The notes beneath the pieces were generated by a model. That model did not search any database, was not told the DNA's origin, and saw only the letters and a list, made by a program, of their open reading frames with translations. Position numbers and translations under genes: made by a program. Source: Paenibacillus sp. FSL H8-0537 (GTDB taxonomy: Bacteria; Bacillota; Bacilli; Paenibacillales; Paenibacillaceae). From it: 64,000 bases of DNA. The stretch lies in NCBI RefSeq assembly GCF_038051995.1, contig NZ_CP150290.1, positions 1,971,501-2,035,500 of the forward strand. The letters are read 5' to 3'. Shown piece after piece: positions 34,042 to 43,585 of this stretch. Positions within the stretch are counted from its first letter, which is position 1. Every line of letters starts with the position of its first letter.

Positions 34042-36573
34042 GTGGGACCCGGAAAAACGAAAAACCGTCGGCTGCCCTTGCTTCCGCTCAGGGGGCTACT
34101 GGTATATCCCAGCATGGTGCTACACCTTGATGTGGGTAGGGACAAATCGGTTCGTGCGCTAGAACGCGCGATGGTTGACGATCATATGATATTGCTTTGC
34201 TCGCAATCGGAAGTGAACATAGAGGAGCCGACCGAGGAAGATATATACAGAGTCGGCACGATTGCGAAGGTACGGCAGATGCTTAAGCTGCCTAACGGAA
34301 CGATCCGCGTGCTGGTGGAAGGCGTCCTGCGCGCGGAAATTATTGATTATTTGCCGACTGAAGAGTTTTATGAGGTTATGGTTAAGGAATTTCCGGAAGA
34401 GGAAACGACTGACCCTGAGGTGGATGCGCTCATGCGCTCGGTGCTCAGCCAATTCGAGCATTATACGTCCTTGTCCAAAAAAATTACGCCAGAGACGCAT
34501 GCGGCTGTCTCGGATATTGACGAACCAGGCCGCTTGGCCGATGTTATTACAAGCCATCTATCTCTCAAAATTAAAGACAAGCAAGATATTTTGGAGACGA
34601 TTGATGTCCGGCAGCGGCTTGAGCGGCTGCTCGATATTTTGAACAATGAGCGGGAAGTGCTGGAGCTCGAGCGCAAAATCAGCCAGCGCGTCAAGAAGCA
34701 GATGGAGAAAACGCAGAAGGAATATTATTTGCGTGAGCAGATGAAAGCGATCCAGAAGGAGCTTGGCGAGAAGGAAGGACGCGCCGGCGAGGTTGAGGAG
34801 CTGCGCAGCCAACTGGAGCAGGCTGACGTGCCTGACCAAGTGAGAGAAAAGATTGAGAAAGAAATTGACCGTCTGGAAAAAATGCCGACTACCTCGGCTG
34901 AAGGCGGCGTAATACGCAATTATATTGATTGGCTCTTATCGTTACCCTGGAGCAAGGAGACTGAGGACGATCTCAGTCTGTCCAAGGCGGAAGACATTCT
35001 TAACCAGGATCATTATGGACTTGAAAAGCCGAAGGAGCGGGTACTTGAGTACCTTGCGGTCCAGCAGCTGGTGAAAAAGCTTAAAGGACCGATTCTTTGC
35101 CTAGTCGGCCCTCCAGGCGTGGGTAAAACGTCGCTCGCCCGCTCCATTGCGAAGTCGCTGGGACGTAAATTCGTCCGCATATCGCTTGGCGGCGTTCGGG
35201 ACGAAGCAGAAATTCGCGGGCATCGCCGTACATACGTGGGTGCTATGCCAGGACGTATTATTCAAGGCATGAAGACTGCGGGCTCTAGTAACCCGGTATT
35301 TCTACTCGATGAAATCGATAAGATGGCAATGGATTTCCGCGGCGATCCGGCCTCTGCATTGCTTGAGGTGCTGGACCCGGAGCAAAACAATACGTTTAGC
35401 GATCATTTTGTTGAGGTTCCATTCGACCTGTCGAGCGTCATGTTCGTAACGACGGCGAATGCCATGCATAATATTCCGCGCCCGCTGCTGGATCGGATGG
35501 AAGTGCTGTACATTCCCGGTTATACCGAGCTTGAGAAGCTGAAAATCGCTCAGCGCTATTTGCTGCCGAAGCAGAAGCGGGAGCATGGCCTTACAGATGA
35601 GCAGCTGCAGGTGAGCGAGGAAACGCTGCTTCAGCTTATTCGCGATTACACGCGCGAATCCGGCGTGCGGAATTTGGAGCAGCAAATGGCTGCGATTTGC
35701 CGCAAGGCAGCCAAGCAAATTGTTGCATCGGGTACGGTTCCAATAAAGGTAGAGGAAGCAGCTGTTCAAGATGAGCCAGCATTGAATGTATTGGAAGCCG
35801 CATTTGGCGAAGGCGGAGAAGCTGCCTCTATATCTGGGCGTCTGGAGAAGCAGCAAGAGGCTGCCTTGCAGTCTGAGCAACTTGCAGAGACAGAGCAACC
35901 AGCCGAGGTGAAGACGCTCCACGTTGATCTGGAGCTGCTTAAGGAATGGCTGGGACCTGCGAAGTTCCGCTACGGCATGGCTGAGGCCGAAAATCAGATC
36001 GGTGCAGTTACAGGCTTAGCCTGGACTGAGGTCGGCGGCGATACACTCGTTATTGAAGTGACCGTTATGCCAGGCAGCGGAAAGCTGACGCTCACGGGGC
36101 AGCTCGGTGATGTCATGAAGGAATCGGCGCAGGCCGCGTTCAGCTATACGCGTTCGAAGGCGCTGGAGCTTGGCATTGACCCTCAGTTCCATGAGAAAAA
36201 CGATATTCATATTCATATTCCGGAAGGTGCGATTCCGAAGGATGGTCCGTCCGCGGGCATCACGATTGCCACTGCGCTTATTTCGGCTTTGACTGGACGT
36301 TATGTGTCCAAAGAGGTCGCGATGACAGGTGAAATTACGCTGCGCGGACGCGTCTTGCCAATCGGCGGACTCAAGGAGAAATCGCTTGCCGCCCACCGTG
36401 CAGGCATTAAGAAAATATTGCTGCCGAAGGACAATGAACGCGATCTGCGTGACATTCCAGACAGTGTGCGGAGTGAGATAACGTTTGTCCCGGTCGGGCA
36501 TATTGATGAAGTCCTCCTGCATGCGCTGCTTCCGGCCAAGACAGAAGAGAAAGCAGGAACACCTATATTATGA
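34042..36573 (+). CDS. lonA: ATP-dependent protease LonA
   Basis: LonA is the housekeeping Lon protease of the cytoplasm. The 843-residue protein has the N-terminal LON substrate domain ([15 protein letters not shown]), the coiled-coil linker, AAA+ domain with GPPGVGKT near 356, and the peptidase domain with catalytic Ser737 (KDGPSAG) and Lys780. It starts with GTG at 34042 after GGAGGTGCTG. It is about 70 residues longer than B. subtilis LonA, mostly because of an insertion at about residues 570-623, between the AAA+ lid and the protease domain, that is rich in Glu, Ala and Gln. The stop overlaps the ysxC ATG. Confidence 0.96.
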   Translation: MGPGKTKNRRLPLLPLRGLLVYPSMVLHLDVGRDKSVRALERAMVDDHMILLCSQSEVNIEEPTEEDIYRVGTIAKVRQMLKLPNGTIRVLVEGVLRAEIIDYLPTEEFYEVMVKEFPEEETTDPEVDALMRSVLSQFEHYTSLSKKITPETHAAVSDIDEPGRLADVITSHLSLKIKDKQDILETIDVRQRLERLLDILNNEREVLELERKISQRVKKQMEKTQKEYYLREQMKAIQKELGEKEGRAGEVEELRSQLEQADVPDQVREKIEKEIDRLEKMPTTSAEGGVIRNYIDWLLSLPWSKETEDDLSLSKAEDILNQDHYGLEKPKERVLEYLAVQQLVKKLKGPILCLVGPPGVGKTSLARSIAKSLGRKFVRISLGGVRDEAEIRGHRRTYVGAMPGRIIQGMKTAGSSNPVFLLDEIDKMAMDFRGDPASALLEVLDPEQNNTFSDHFVEVPFDLSSVMFVTTANAMHNIPRPLLDRMEVLYIPGYTELEKLKIAQRYLLPKQKREHGLTDEQLQVSEETLLQLIRDYTRESGVRNLEQQMAAICRKAAKQIVASGTVPIKVEEAAVQDEPALNVLEAAFGEGGEAASISGRLEKQQEAALQSEQLAETEQPAEVKTLHVDLELLKEWLGPAKFRYGMAEAENQIGAVTGLAWTEVGGDTLVIEVTVMPGSGKLTLTGQLGDVMKESAQAAFSYTRSKALELGIDPQFHEKNDIHIHIPEGAIPKDGPSAGITIATALISALTGRYVSKEVAMTGEITLRGRVLPIGGLKEKSLAAHRAGIKKILLPKDNERDLRDIPDSVRSEITFVPVGHIDEVLLHALLPAKTEEKAGTPIL

Positions 36574-37157
36574 AGATTACACAAGCAGATTTTATTATAA
36601 GCGCGGTTCAGCCGCATCAATACCCGGAGGATGCCTTGCCAGAGATTGCTCTGGCAGGGCGTTCGAATGTCGGGAAGTCCTCATTAATTAATAAAATGAT
36701 TATGCGTAAAAACTTGGCAAGAACAAGCTCGCAGCCTGGTAAAACCCAGCAGCTTAACTATTACCGCGTCAATGACAGCATTTATTTTGTCGATTTCCCC
36801 GGTTATGGCTATGCCAAGGTTTCCAAAACCCAACGCGAAGCTTTTGGCCAAATGATTGAAAGATACATTCGCGATCGCAAGGAGCTAAAGCTGCAATTGC
36901 TTATTATCGACATTCGTCATGAGCCATCCAAGGATGATCAGCTTATGTACAACTGGCTCAAGCATTACAATATTCGCACCTGCATTGTGGCTACGAAAGC
37001 GGACAAAATCCCTAAAGGCAAATGGGACAAGCATATTAAAATGATCAAGACGACGCTGCAAGCGGATCCTCGTGATAAAGTGGTGCTCTATTCCTCGGAG
37101 ACTGGCCAAGGCCGCGATGAATTATGGAGCGTTATTACGGAGACGATATCCACATAA
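36570..37157 (+). CDS. ysxC: Ribosome-biogenesis GTPase YsxC/EngB
   Basis: This essential small GTPase takes part in assembly of the 50S ribosomal subunit. The 195-residue protein shows G1 GRSNVGKS (30-37), G2 SSQPGKTQ, G3 DFPGYGYA, G4 ATKAD and a G5-like SSETGQG, in the order expected for the EngB family. Its ATG overlaps the lonA stop (ATGA), the same lonA-ysxC coupling as in B. subtilis. Confidence 0.97.
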   Translation: MKITQADFIISAVQPHQYPEDALPEIALAGRSNVGKSSLINKMIMRKNLARTSSQPGKTQQLNYYRVNDSIYFVDFPGYGYAKVSKTQREAFGQMIERYIRDRKELKLQLLIIDIRHEPSKDDQLMYNWLKHYNIRTCIVATKADKIPKGKWDKHIKMIKTTLQADPRDKVVLYSSETGQGRDELWSVITETIST

Positions 37158-37432
37158 GCGAGCAAGTACGGCAACTTTTCACATAAAGAAGAGAATACAG
37201 GAAGATTTGTGGGTCTCCTCGCATAATTTTCCCGTTTTTTCTGAAATATGCGAGAATTTCGGCACTGAGCGGCAGGAATAATTGGATGCAATCACGTATA
37301 ATATAGGTAAGCGAGCGTGAAAGGGCGAATGGTCATTTGAAGGATTCGTTTCAATTTCGCGTAAAGCGGGTATAGAAGAATAGAATTGATTGTAGCATCC
37401 AATTGCAAGTTTAAAGAATTGAGGAGATTTTT

Positions 37433-38023
37433 ATGGCTCAGCGGCTAGCCACAGAGTATGTAAATGCCAAACTGCAGTTAACGAATGAAGAGATGACCCA
37501 ATTTGTCCGTTTTTTTGATGATCAGCAGCTTCACCTACAAGTGATGGTGCTCGATAACGGCAATCAGGAGCTGGTTCTCGAAGACGTAGCAGGGAGGGAA
37601 GAGATCAGACTGATCTTTGAGCGTCAACAAGACCGTTACGTTTGTGTGCTCACCTGCCGCCTTGTTCACCAGAAGCTAACCAATGCTATGCGCAAAGCTG
37701 TTTCAGCATTCCATGGGGACGCCGTTGTTAATCGCATTTACAGCCATTATACAATGACCTACCACTATATACAGGGAGCCGTTCGTAAAATCGTTGAAAC
37801 AACGAAGAGCGGCGCACGTGTTGTGTTCGAGTACAAGGATACGATCGGGCAACTGGAGCGGGTATTCCGCAGCCGTTTGATTGAACGCGAAATTTCGATG
37901 GTTAATAATGCCATTAATGAACTGCTTGATCTTCGGAATCAGACGAAAAATCAGACCGAAATCGCCGCTATTGATGAGCGTTTGGCTATGCATACGCACA
38001 AGCTGTTTATGCTTGAGGCGTAA
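37433..38023 (+). CDS. Conserved-looking protein of unknown function between ysxC and hemA
   Basis: This 196-residue soluble protein was not recognised. The N-terminal half is predicted alpha/beta (LVLEDVAGREEIRLIFERQ), the C-terminal half long and helical with a possible coiled coil (GQLERVFRSRLIEREISM, NNAINELLDLRNQTKNQ). No catalytic motif or signal peptide is seen. GAGGAGATTTTT precedes ATG 37433. It has its own region upstream, with a CTCGCATA/TATGCGAG stem at 37218-37254 and a TATAAT at 37297-37302, and a strong terminator downstream, so it is a separate unit inserted in an otherwise conserved order. Confidence 0.75.
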   Translation: MAQRLATEYVNAKLQLTNEEMTQFVRFFDDQQLHLQVMVLDNGNQELVLEDVAGREEIRLIFERQQDRYVCVLTCRLVHQKLTNAMRKAVSAFHGDAVVNRIYSHYTMTYHYIQGAVRKIVETTKSGARVVFEYKDTIGQLERVFRSRLIEREISMVNNAINELLDLRNQTKNQTEIAAIDERLAMHTHKLFMLEA

Positions 38024-38064
38024 TTAAAGTATGCATGGCAAGCAAATAGTAAACATAAGCTTAT

Positions 38065-38094
38065 AGGAATCGCAGCCGCGGTTCCTTTTTTTTT
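38065..38094 (+). terminator. Terminator after the unknown gene
   Basis: AGGAATCGC (38065-38073) pairs with GCGGTTCCT (38078-38086) with one G-U pair, followed by eight T residues. Confidence 0.92.
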
Positions 38095-38258
38095 ATTAGC
38101 AGGAAGGGCTGCTTTGAGGCAAAATTATAGTGTGGTAATTTTTGGGATAAGCTGCATACTGCAACATTTCGCTTACAGAAATAGTCCATAATAACGAAGA
38201 GCAATCTTTTACAAGTAAAAGAAGCAGGGAGCTTCAAGTGAATCTGGAGGTATACAGC

Positions 38259-38921
38259 ATGTTTAAAACAACGGTATTCAAAACATTGTCCTGTATGCTC
38301 GCAGCCGCTTCTATATTGCTGCTGGCTGCTTGCAGCGAAGCGGGGAATGGTGGGCCTACTGCGTCGTCTGCCGTTCAAAGCAGTACGCCAGATGGCCAGG
38401 AAACATCCGCTAACGGTCAGGAAACAGCGCCAGCAAGCTCGCCTGCTAATGGACAAGCAGGTCAGAGCGGACAGGCAGGCCAAGCTAGTGAAACGCCCAG
38501 CATAGGCCAGCTTGTTGCTTTGGCGAAGGAAGGCAAAATTCCCGAGGTGAATTATGCGGCGCACATTGCGCTGTTTGACGAGATTGAGCAGGATTGGGGC
38601 AAGGCTGACAGTACCGAGGCTGCCGGAAAAGGAATTTATGCAGCGTATACAAAACGGGGCGTCACGATCGGCTTCAACAAGGGTATGAAGGTATTTGATA
38701 TGCGTTCCTACGCGACCAATTTGCAGCAGTTGTCTTATGCTGATATTGAGAAATCGCTGGGCAAAGCCGATGAAACGGCGACGAATGGGGACGATCAGAT
38801 TTGCGTGTATAAGGTTAACGACCAGTACCAGCTCAAATTCATTATCCCAAAGGCAACCGGAAAGGTCGACCATATTTCCGTATTCAGTCCGCAGGATGCA
38901 AAAAATAATATGGCCGGTTGA
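38259..38921 (+). CDS. YjgB-like lipoprotein (DUF4309)
   Basis: This 220-residue exported lipoprotein has a signal peptide ending in the lipobox LLAAC (Cys about residue 25), a Ser/Gly/Gln-rich linker of about 65 residues, and a C-terminal DUF4309 domain resembling B. subtilis YjgB (IGQLVALAKEGKIPEVNY, DEIEQDWGKAD, KGIYAAYTKRGVTIGF, VFDMRSY). Function unknown. ATG 38259 has GGAGG eight bases upstream; an in-frame GTG at 38238 has none. Confidence 0.85.
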   Translation: MFKTTVFKTLSCMLAAASILLLAACSEAGNGGPTASSAVQSSTPDGQETSANGQETAPASSPANGQAGQSGQAGQASETPSIGQLVALAKEGKIPEVNYAAHIALFDEIEQDWGKADSTEAAGKGIYAAYTKRGVTIGFNKGMKVFDMRSYATNLQQLSYADIEKSLGKADETATNGDDQICVYKVNDQYQLKFIIPKATGKVDHISVFSPQDAKNNMAG

Positions 38922-38930
38922 AAAAAAAGG

Positions 38931-38959
38931 TTGCAATTCTTTCGGATAGATGTTATTTT
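38931..38959 (+). promoter_or_regulatory. Candidate promoter of speD
   Basis: TTGCAA (38931-38936) and TATTTT (38954-38959), 17-base spacer, positioned so the transcript includes the whole structured leader at 38993-39069. Confidence 0.45.
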
Positions 38960-38992
38960 TAATCTCGTTGAAAACATCGTTTAACACAATAA

Positions 38993-39069
38993 TAGGAACC
39001 AGGATTCACTCAGGACATGGTTATGTTGCGAGAGATTATTCCCTCGGGAAGTGAATGACGTAGGTCCTA
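38993..39069 (+). ncRNA. Candidate structured leader RNA upstream of speD
   Basis: Nested helices can be drawn. TAGGAACC (38993-39000) pairs with GGTCCTA (39063-39069) with a bulge. ATTCACT (39004-39010) pairs with AGTGAAT (39050-39056). CGAG (39029-39032) pairs with CTCG (39043-39046) around AGATTATTCC. No T tract follows, so it is not a simple terminator. It ends 49 bases before the speD start. Polyamine genes are often regulated post-transcriptionally; a regulatory role is inference. Confidence 0.45.
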
Positions 39070-39118
39070 GCGGATGAAATTTTTAAACATTTTATTCCTA
39101 GGAAGGGGGAACCGGAAG

Positions 39119-39517
39119 ATGGAATACTCAACTTTCGGAAGACACGTTGCTGTTGATACTTGGGGAGTAGATTTCGATCTACTGAACAACGCTGAATTTT
39201 TGCAAGCCCAAATGGTGGAGGCTGCTGAAAGCTGTGGCGCTACTGTAATGTCGGTGCAATCCAAACAATTTGAGCCTCAAGGAGCAACCGTACTCGTGTT
39301 GCTGTCAGAGAGTCACCTCTCTATTCACACGTATCCTGAGAGAGGATTTGCCGCGCTTGATTGTTATACTTGCGGCGAAACCGTGGATCCACAGGTGGCT
39401 ATCGATTATATGATTGCTGTGCTGAAGCCAACAACAACTCATGCGAAAAAGCTGATACGTGGTATGGGCGAATTGCAAGTTGAAGAACCGAAATTGAAAC
39501 AAATCGAGCTCGTTTAA
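39119..39517 (+). CDS. speD: S-adenosylmethionine decarboxylase proenzyme
   Basis: SpeD is a pyruvoyl enzyme that decarboxylates SAM to provide the aminopropyl donor for spermidine. The 132-residue proenzyme self-cleaves at the Ser in SESHLSIHTYPE; other hallmarks are GRHVAVD near the start and DCYTCGETVDP. ATG 39119 is preferred: GAAGGGGGAACCGGAAG precedes it and the N-terminus matches the family, whereas the upstream ATG at 39074 adds 15 residues just past the leader hairpin. It is monocistronic with its own terminator. Confidence 0.95.
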   Translation: MEYSTFGRHVAVDTWGVDFDLLNNAEFLQAQMVEAAESCGATVMSVQSKQFEPQGATVLVLLSESHLSIHTYPERGFAALDCYTCGETVDPQVAIDYMIAVLKPTTTHAKKLIRGMGELQVEEPKLKQIELV

Positions 39518-39539
39518 AGCTCTCACATGTATGATACAG

Positions 39540-39573
39540 AAATAACCATGGAAGCTTCCATGGTTATTTCTTT
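39540..39573 (+). terminator. Terminator after speD
   Basis: A 30-base perfect palindrome (arm AAATAACCATGGAAG, 39540-39554) is followed by CTTTG. Confidence 0.78.
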
Positions 39574-39645
39574 GTATGATTAGGGAATAATGGATTTGTG
39601 GTTCAAACTTTATTCATAAATGAAGGAAGTATGAATGTCGAACTG

Positions 39646-39654
39646 TGCTATAAT
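39646..39654 (+). promoter_or_regulatory. Extended -10 promoter of the hem operon
   Basis: TGCTATAAT gives a perfect -10 (39649-39654) with a TGN extension, which can compensate for the poor -35. It lies about 50 bases before hemA. Confidence 0.5.
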
Positions 39655-39705
39655 GGCGTAGAAAGAAAGAACGCGGCAATTTGATAAGGGAGGCAGGTGA
39701 CACAC

Positions 39706-41088
39706 ATGCACATCATTACAGTAGGTCTTAACTACCGTACAGCTCCAGTAGAAGTAAGAGAACGTTTTGCGTTTTCGGAAAAAGAGCTGCCGGAAGCTGT
39801 CAAACAGCTTATGAATACAGACAGCATTTTGGAATGTGTCATTGTGGCGACCTGCAATCGGACAGAATTGTATGCGGTGGTGGACAGGCATCAATTATGC
39901 GGGCATCATATTCGCAGCTTTATGGAGCAGTGGTTTAACCTGCCGAGGAAAGAATTTACGAATCATTTATATATGTATGAGGATGAGAAGGCAATCGATC
40001 ATCTTTTCCACGTAACGAGCGGACTGGATTCAATGATTATCGGCGAGACGCAAATTCTCGGTCAAGTGAAGGATGCTTTTGCACTAGCCCAGCAGCAGAA
40101 AGCGACGGGAACGCTTTTCAATACGTTGTTTAAGCAGGCGATTACGATGGCGAAGCGGGCGCATTCGGAGACGACGATTGGCGAATCAGCCGTATCGGTC
40201 AGCTATGCTGCTGTTGAGCTGGGCAAGCGTATATTCGGTCAATTTTCCAAGAAGACGGTCATGCTGATTGGGGCTGGCGAGACGGGTGAGCTAACCGCGA
40301 AGCATCTGTACGCGAATGGTGCTGATAGAGTTATCGTTGTGAACCGGACGTATGAGCGTGCCGTTCAATTGGCGGACAAGTTTAATGGAATAGCTTGCTC
40401 TATGGATGAAGCGACGAATAGGCTGCATGAAGCTGATATCGTGATTAGCTCGACGGGTGCTGACAACTTCGTGCTTACGCGTCAGGTAGTCGCAAGCGCC
40501 ATGCAGCGCCGGAGATCAAAGCCGCTATTCATGATTGATATCGCCGTTCCAAGGGATCTTGATCCAACGATTGCTGCGGTGGACAACGTCTTTTTATATG
40601 ACATTGACGATTTGGAGGGCATTGTGGAAAGTAACTTGGAACAGCGCCGCAAGGAAGCCGCCAAAATCGAAACGATGATCGCTCAGGAAATGGATCTGTT
40701 TGAGCAATGGTACAAAACGCTGGGTGTCGTGCCGCTTATTCGGGCGCTACAGACGAAAGCAGCAGAGATTCATGAGGAGACGTTCAACAGCTTGACGAAC
40801 AAGCTCCCGGATCTGGAAGAGCATGAGCTTAAAGTAATTAGAAAGCTGACGAAGAGCATTGTCAATCAAATGATGCAGGACCCTATTTTGCGGATCAAGG
40901 AAATGGCCGGAGAAAGACGTGCTGACGAGGCGATGGACATGTTTGTAAAGCTTTTTGCATTGGAAGAGCAATTGGACAAGTCGCAGCAAGCTGAGCTTAA
41001 AGCGGAAGCTGCCGAGGCGGCTGCAGCAAAAATGAAAAATGTGCAATCACCTGCAGCTACGGCAGCATTGGCTTCTGCCCTTCGGTAG
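39706..41088 (+). CDS. hemA: Glutamyl-tRNA reductase
   Basis: HemA reduces glutamyl-tRNA to glutamate-1-semialdehyde, the committed tetrapyrrole step. The 460-residue protein has HIITVGLNYRTAPVEVRERF, the nucleophilic C50 in VATCNRTELY, the NADPH-binding LIGAGETGELTAKHL and a C-terminal dimerisation helix with an Ala/Glu-rich tail. ATG 39706 gives the family N-terminus with AAGGGAGG 12 bases upstream; a GTG at 39697 is too close to that site. First gene of the tetrapyrrole operon. Confidence 0.96.
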   Translation: MHIITVGLNYRTAPVEVRERFAFSEKELPEAVKQLMNTDSILECVIVATCNRTELYAVVDRHQLCGHHIRSFMEQWFNLPRKEFTNHLYMYEDEKAIDHLFHVTSGLDSMIIGETQILGQVKDAFALAQQQKATGTLFNTLFKQAITMAKRAHSETTIGESAVSVSYAAVELGKRIFGQFSKKTVMLIGAGETGELTAKHLYANGADRVIVVNRTYERAVQLADKFNGIACSMDEATNRLHEADIVISSTGADNFVLTRQVVASAMQRRRSKPLFMIDIAVPRDLDPTIAAVDNVFLYDIDDLEGIVESNLEQRRKEAAKIETMIAQEMDLFEQWYKTLGVVPLIRALQTKAAEIHEETFNSLTNKLPDLEEHELKVIRKLTKSIVNQMMQDPILRIKEMAGERRADEAMDMFVKLFALEEQLDKSQQAELKAEAAEAAAAKMKNVQSPAATAALASALR

Positions 41089-41134
41089 AAGCACGCTCTT
41101 GACAGACGCATAGGGCGGCGATGTGGAGGCATTT

Positions 41135-41947
41135 ATGGCAACGCTAAACTGGTTGTATGACGCGATACTTTATGTATACGCCCTGAGCCTTCTGTTTTAT
41201 TTCTCCGATTTTATGGACGCAAGCCGGAGAGCGAAACGGATGGGTACAGGGCTACTTATTTTTGTATGGGTTTTACAGACGTTATTTCTGATTTCGCGAA
41301 TCGTGTCGCACTTTGAAGTGGCGACGATATCAACCTTTGAATATTGGCTGGGGTTTTGCTGGCTCTTGGTCTCTATATCGCTTGTCATTAGCCGGTTCTT
41401 CAAAATAGAGTTTATTGTGTTTCTTGTAAACGTCGTTGGTTTTTCCGTGCTGGCCCTTAATCTTTACAGCAAGCCGGGCAATGAGGCGATGTTTGCGATT
41501 TCTACAACAGCAAGAGAGCTGCTGATTGTGCATATTAGCCTTGTGCTCGTTTCCTACGTGTCATTGACCATAGGCGTTATTTTCGCCGGGATGTACATTT
41601 TTCTGCATCGGGAGCTGAGGGAGAAACGCTGGTCCAAATATGTGAGAAGGCTGCCAAGCCTTGATAAAATTGAAAGATATTCTGATCGCGCTGTCATTAT
41701 CGGTGTTCCACTGCTTGCTTTGTCGCTGTCTCTTGCAGTGACGCTGCTGCTTATTGAGGGACGTTCGATGCTGCTGCTGGATTGGAAAGTGATCACTTCC
41801 TTCCTCGCTCTGATTGTATATATTATTTTTGTAGTAAACCGGTCGTTGCTTAATCGCACGAGTACGCAGCTTGCGAAGCTGCATATTGCGGCGTTCAGCT
41901 TTCTAGTTCTCAATTTGCTGGCAAGCTACGTATCTAATTTTCATTAG
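41135..41947 (+). CDS. hemX: HemX/CcsA-like cytochrome c assembly membrane protein
   Basis: This 270-residue protein with eight predicted transmembrane helices belongs to the cytochrome-c-assembly (CcsA/CcmC) family. In B. subtilis HemX lies between hemA and hemC and lowers HemA levels. The position here is identical. The heme-handling WWD motif of true CcsA is not evident. The start is set at ATG 41135, because the in-frame GTG at 41123 forms part of the GGAGG ribosome site. The neighbour starts seven or more bases after its stop. Confidence 0.9.
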   Translation: MATLNWLYDAILYVYALSLLFYFSDFMDASRRAKRMGTGLLIFVWVLQTLFLISRIVSHFEVATISTFEYWLGFCWLLVSISLVISRFFKIEFIVFLVNVVGFSVLALNLYSKPGNEAMFAISTTARELLIVHISLVLVSYVSLTIGVIFAGMYIFLHRELREKRWSKYVRRLPSLDKIERYSDRAVIIGVPLLALSLSLAVTLLLIEGRSMLLLDWKVITSFLALIVYIIFVVNRSLLNRTSTQLAKLHIAAFSFLVLNLLASYVSNFH

Positions 41948-41963
41948 AAGTTAGGTGATGTTT

Positions 41964-42608
41964 ATGAACGGCTACTATCCGGTAATGCTAAAGCTTCAAG
42001 GAAGCCGCTGCATCGTTGTTGGCGGCGGCCCGATTGCCGAGCGCAAGGTGCTGGGGCTGCTTGAGGCGGGAGCCGATCAGGTGACAGTTATTGCGCTTGT
42101 TTTTACCCCGCAGCTAGAGGAGCTTGCGCGTGCCGGTCATATCGAGGCGAAAGCGAGAGCTTATGCGAGCGAGGATGCGAAGGCTGCGCGGCTTCTTTTT
42201 GCCTCTACGGATCAGGCGGAACTGAATCGCCAAATTGCGCTGGATGGCGAGCAAGCAGGCATCTGGGTTAATCGTGCAGATGAGGCCGGGGCAGGAACTT
42301 TTATTAATCCGTCGGTTGTGAGGCGCGGCGAGCTGGTCGTTGCCGTGTCTGCATCAGGAGCGAGCCCGGCGTTATCCTCGCGTATTCGGGAGGAGCTGGC
42401 GCAGCAGTATGGACCGGAATATATTGGCAGTACAGCTAGGCTGAAGGAGCTTCGTGAGCGGGTGAAGCTCACAATTGGCGATCACAGGCTGCGACGCGAA
42501 GTGCTGAAGCTTGCGGCGCACGAAGCGCCATGGCAAGGCGAGGAAGACGGCGATGTAGAGGCCTGGATTGAGCGGCTCATCGCAGCAACTGACAGGAGGA
42601 ATACATAA
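41964..42608 (+). CDS. Precorrin-2 dehydrogenase / sirohydrochlorin ferrochelatase-like protein
   Basis: This 214-residue protein of the Met8p/YlnF/CysG-N type oxidises precorrin-2 with NAD and may chelate iron, on the way to siroheme. The NAD-binding GGGPIAERKVLGLLEAGA follows YYPVMLKLQGSRCIVVG, and the later SASGASPALSSRIREEL is the family signature. Possible starts are GTG 41955, ATG 41958 and ATG 41964; the last has AGGTGAT in position and matches relatives. It ends exactly one base before hemC. Its presence in the hem operon gives a siroheme branch next to the CobA-HemD fusion. Confidence 0.92.
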   Translation: MNGYYPVMLKLQGSRCIVVGGGPIAERKVLGLLEAGADQVTVIALVFTPQLEELARAGHIEAKARAYASEDAKAARLLFASTDQAELNRQIALDGEQAGIWVNRADEAGAGTFINPSVVRRGELVVAVSASGASPALSSRIREELAQQYGPEYIGSTARLKELRERVKLTIGDHRLRREVLKLAAHEAPWQGEEDGDVEAWIERLIAATDRRNT

Positions 42609-43580
42609 ATGGCAGCAAACAATAAGGAAAAGCGTACCATTACCGTAGGAACCCGCCAAAGCGCACTGGCGCTTACGCAAACGGGACAAGTGATTGACGA
42701 GCTTAAACGAATCAGTGAGCAGCATGGCTTCGACTATTCGTTTGAAATTCGAAAAATCGTCACAAAAGGAGATCAAATCCTCGATGTGACGTTATCGAAG
42801 GTTGGCGGAAAAGGATTGTTCGTAAAGGAAATCGAGCAAGCGCTGCTGGATGGCGAAATAGATATGGCGGTCCACAGCATGAAGGACATGCCATATGAGC
42901 TGCCTGAGGGGTTAGTGAACGGGGCGATTCCGAAGCGCGTTGATCCGCGCGATTGCCTCATTATGAAGCAGGGAGACAGTCTCGCTGCTTTGCCGCAAGG
43001 CGCAAAAGTTGGAACAAGCAGCCTGCGCCGCTCATCCCAGCTCAAAAACCTGCGCCCTGACCTTGTTGTAGAATCCATTAGAGGCAACATTGATTCCCGT
43101 ATTCGCAAGCTGGAAACGGAAGGGTTCGATGCGATCGTGCTTGCAGCGGCCGGTCTCAGCAGAATGGGCTGGGAAAACCGCATATCTGCCTTTTTACAGG
43201 AGGATGTATCGGTGCCAGCTGTTGGGCAAGGCGCGCTTGGTATTGAATGCCGAGGAAATGACGTGCAGATTCGCGAGCTGCTTGATTTATTTAATGACGC
43301 CGAAACCGCTTATGCCGTTCGGGCCGAGCGGAGCTTTCTTGGCGCGCTTAATGGCGGCTGCCAAATTCCGATTGGCGCGCATGCGGTTGTGCGTAAAGGT
43401 GCAGACGGTACGCTGGAAGGCGCTGAGCTTGCGCTAACGGGAATTGTAGGTTCGGCGGATGGAGAAGTGCTGCTGAAGGAAATCAAGACAGGCAGCGATC
43501 CAGAGGTGCTGGGCAAGGAAGTGGCCGCAGCGCTCATAGCAAGAGGAGCGGACCGCATTTTAGCGGAAATCGGGGGATAG
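42609..43580 (+). CDS. hemC: Hydroxymethylbilane synthase (porphobilinogen deaminase)
   Basis: HemC polymerises four porphobilinogens on its dipyrromethane cofactor. The 323-residue protein has [12 protein letters not shown], the [11 protein letters not shown] loop, [11 protein letters not shown], and the cofactor-attaching Cys (about C251) in [26 protein letters not shown] precedes ATG 42609, immediately after the previous stop. The product hydroxymethylbilane is closed by the HemD part of the next gene. Confidence 0.97.
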   Translation: MAANNKEKRTITVGTRQSALALTQTGQVIDELKRISEQHGFDYSFEIRKIVTKGDQILDVTLSKVGGKGLFVKEIEQALLDGEIDMAVHSMKDMPYELPEGLVNGAIPKRVDPRDCLIMKQGDSLAALPQGAKVGTSSLRRSSQLKNLRPDLVVESIRGNIDSRIRKLETEGFDAIVLAAAGLSRMGWENRISAFLQEDVSVPAVGQGALGIECRGNDVQIRELLDLFNDAETAYAVRAERSFLGALNGGCQIPIGAHAVVRKGADGTLEGAELALTGIVGSADGEVLLKEIKTGSDPEVLGKEVAAALIARGADRILAEIGG

Positions 43581-43585
43581 TAGTG

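Noticed and set aside
37218..37254. CTCGCATA/TATGCGAG stem taken as a ysxC terminator
   Set aside because: The loop is 21 bases and no T tract follows; kept only as a comment under the downstream gene.
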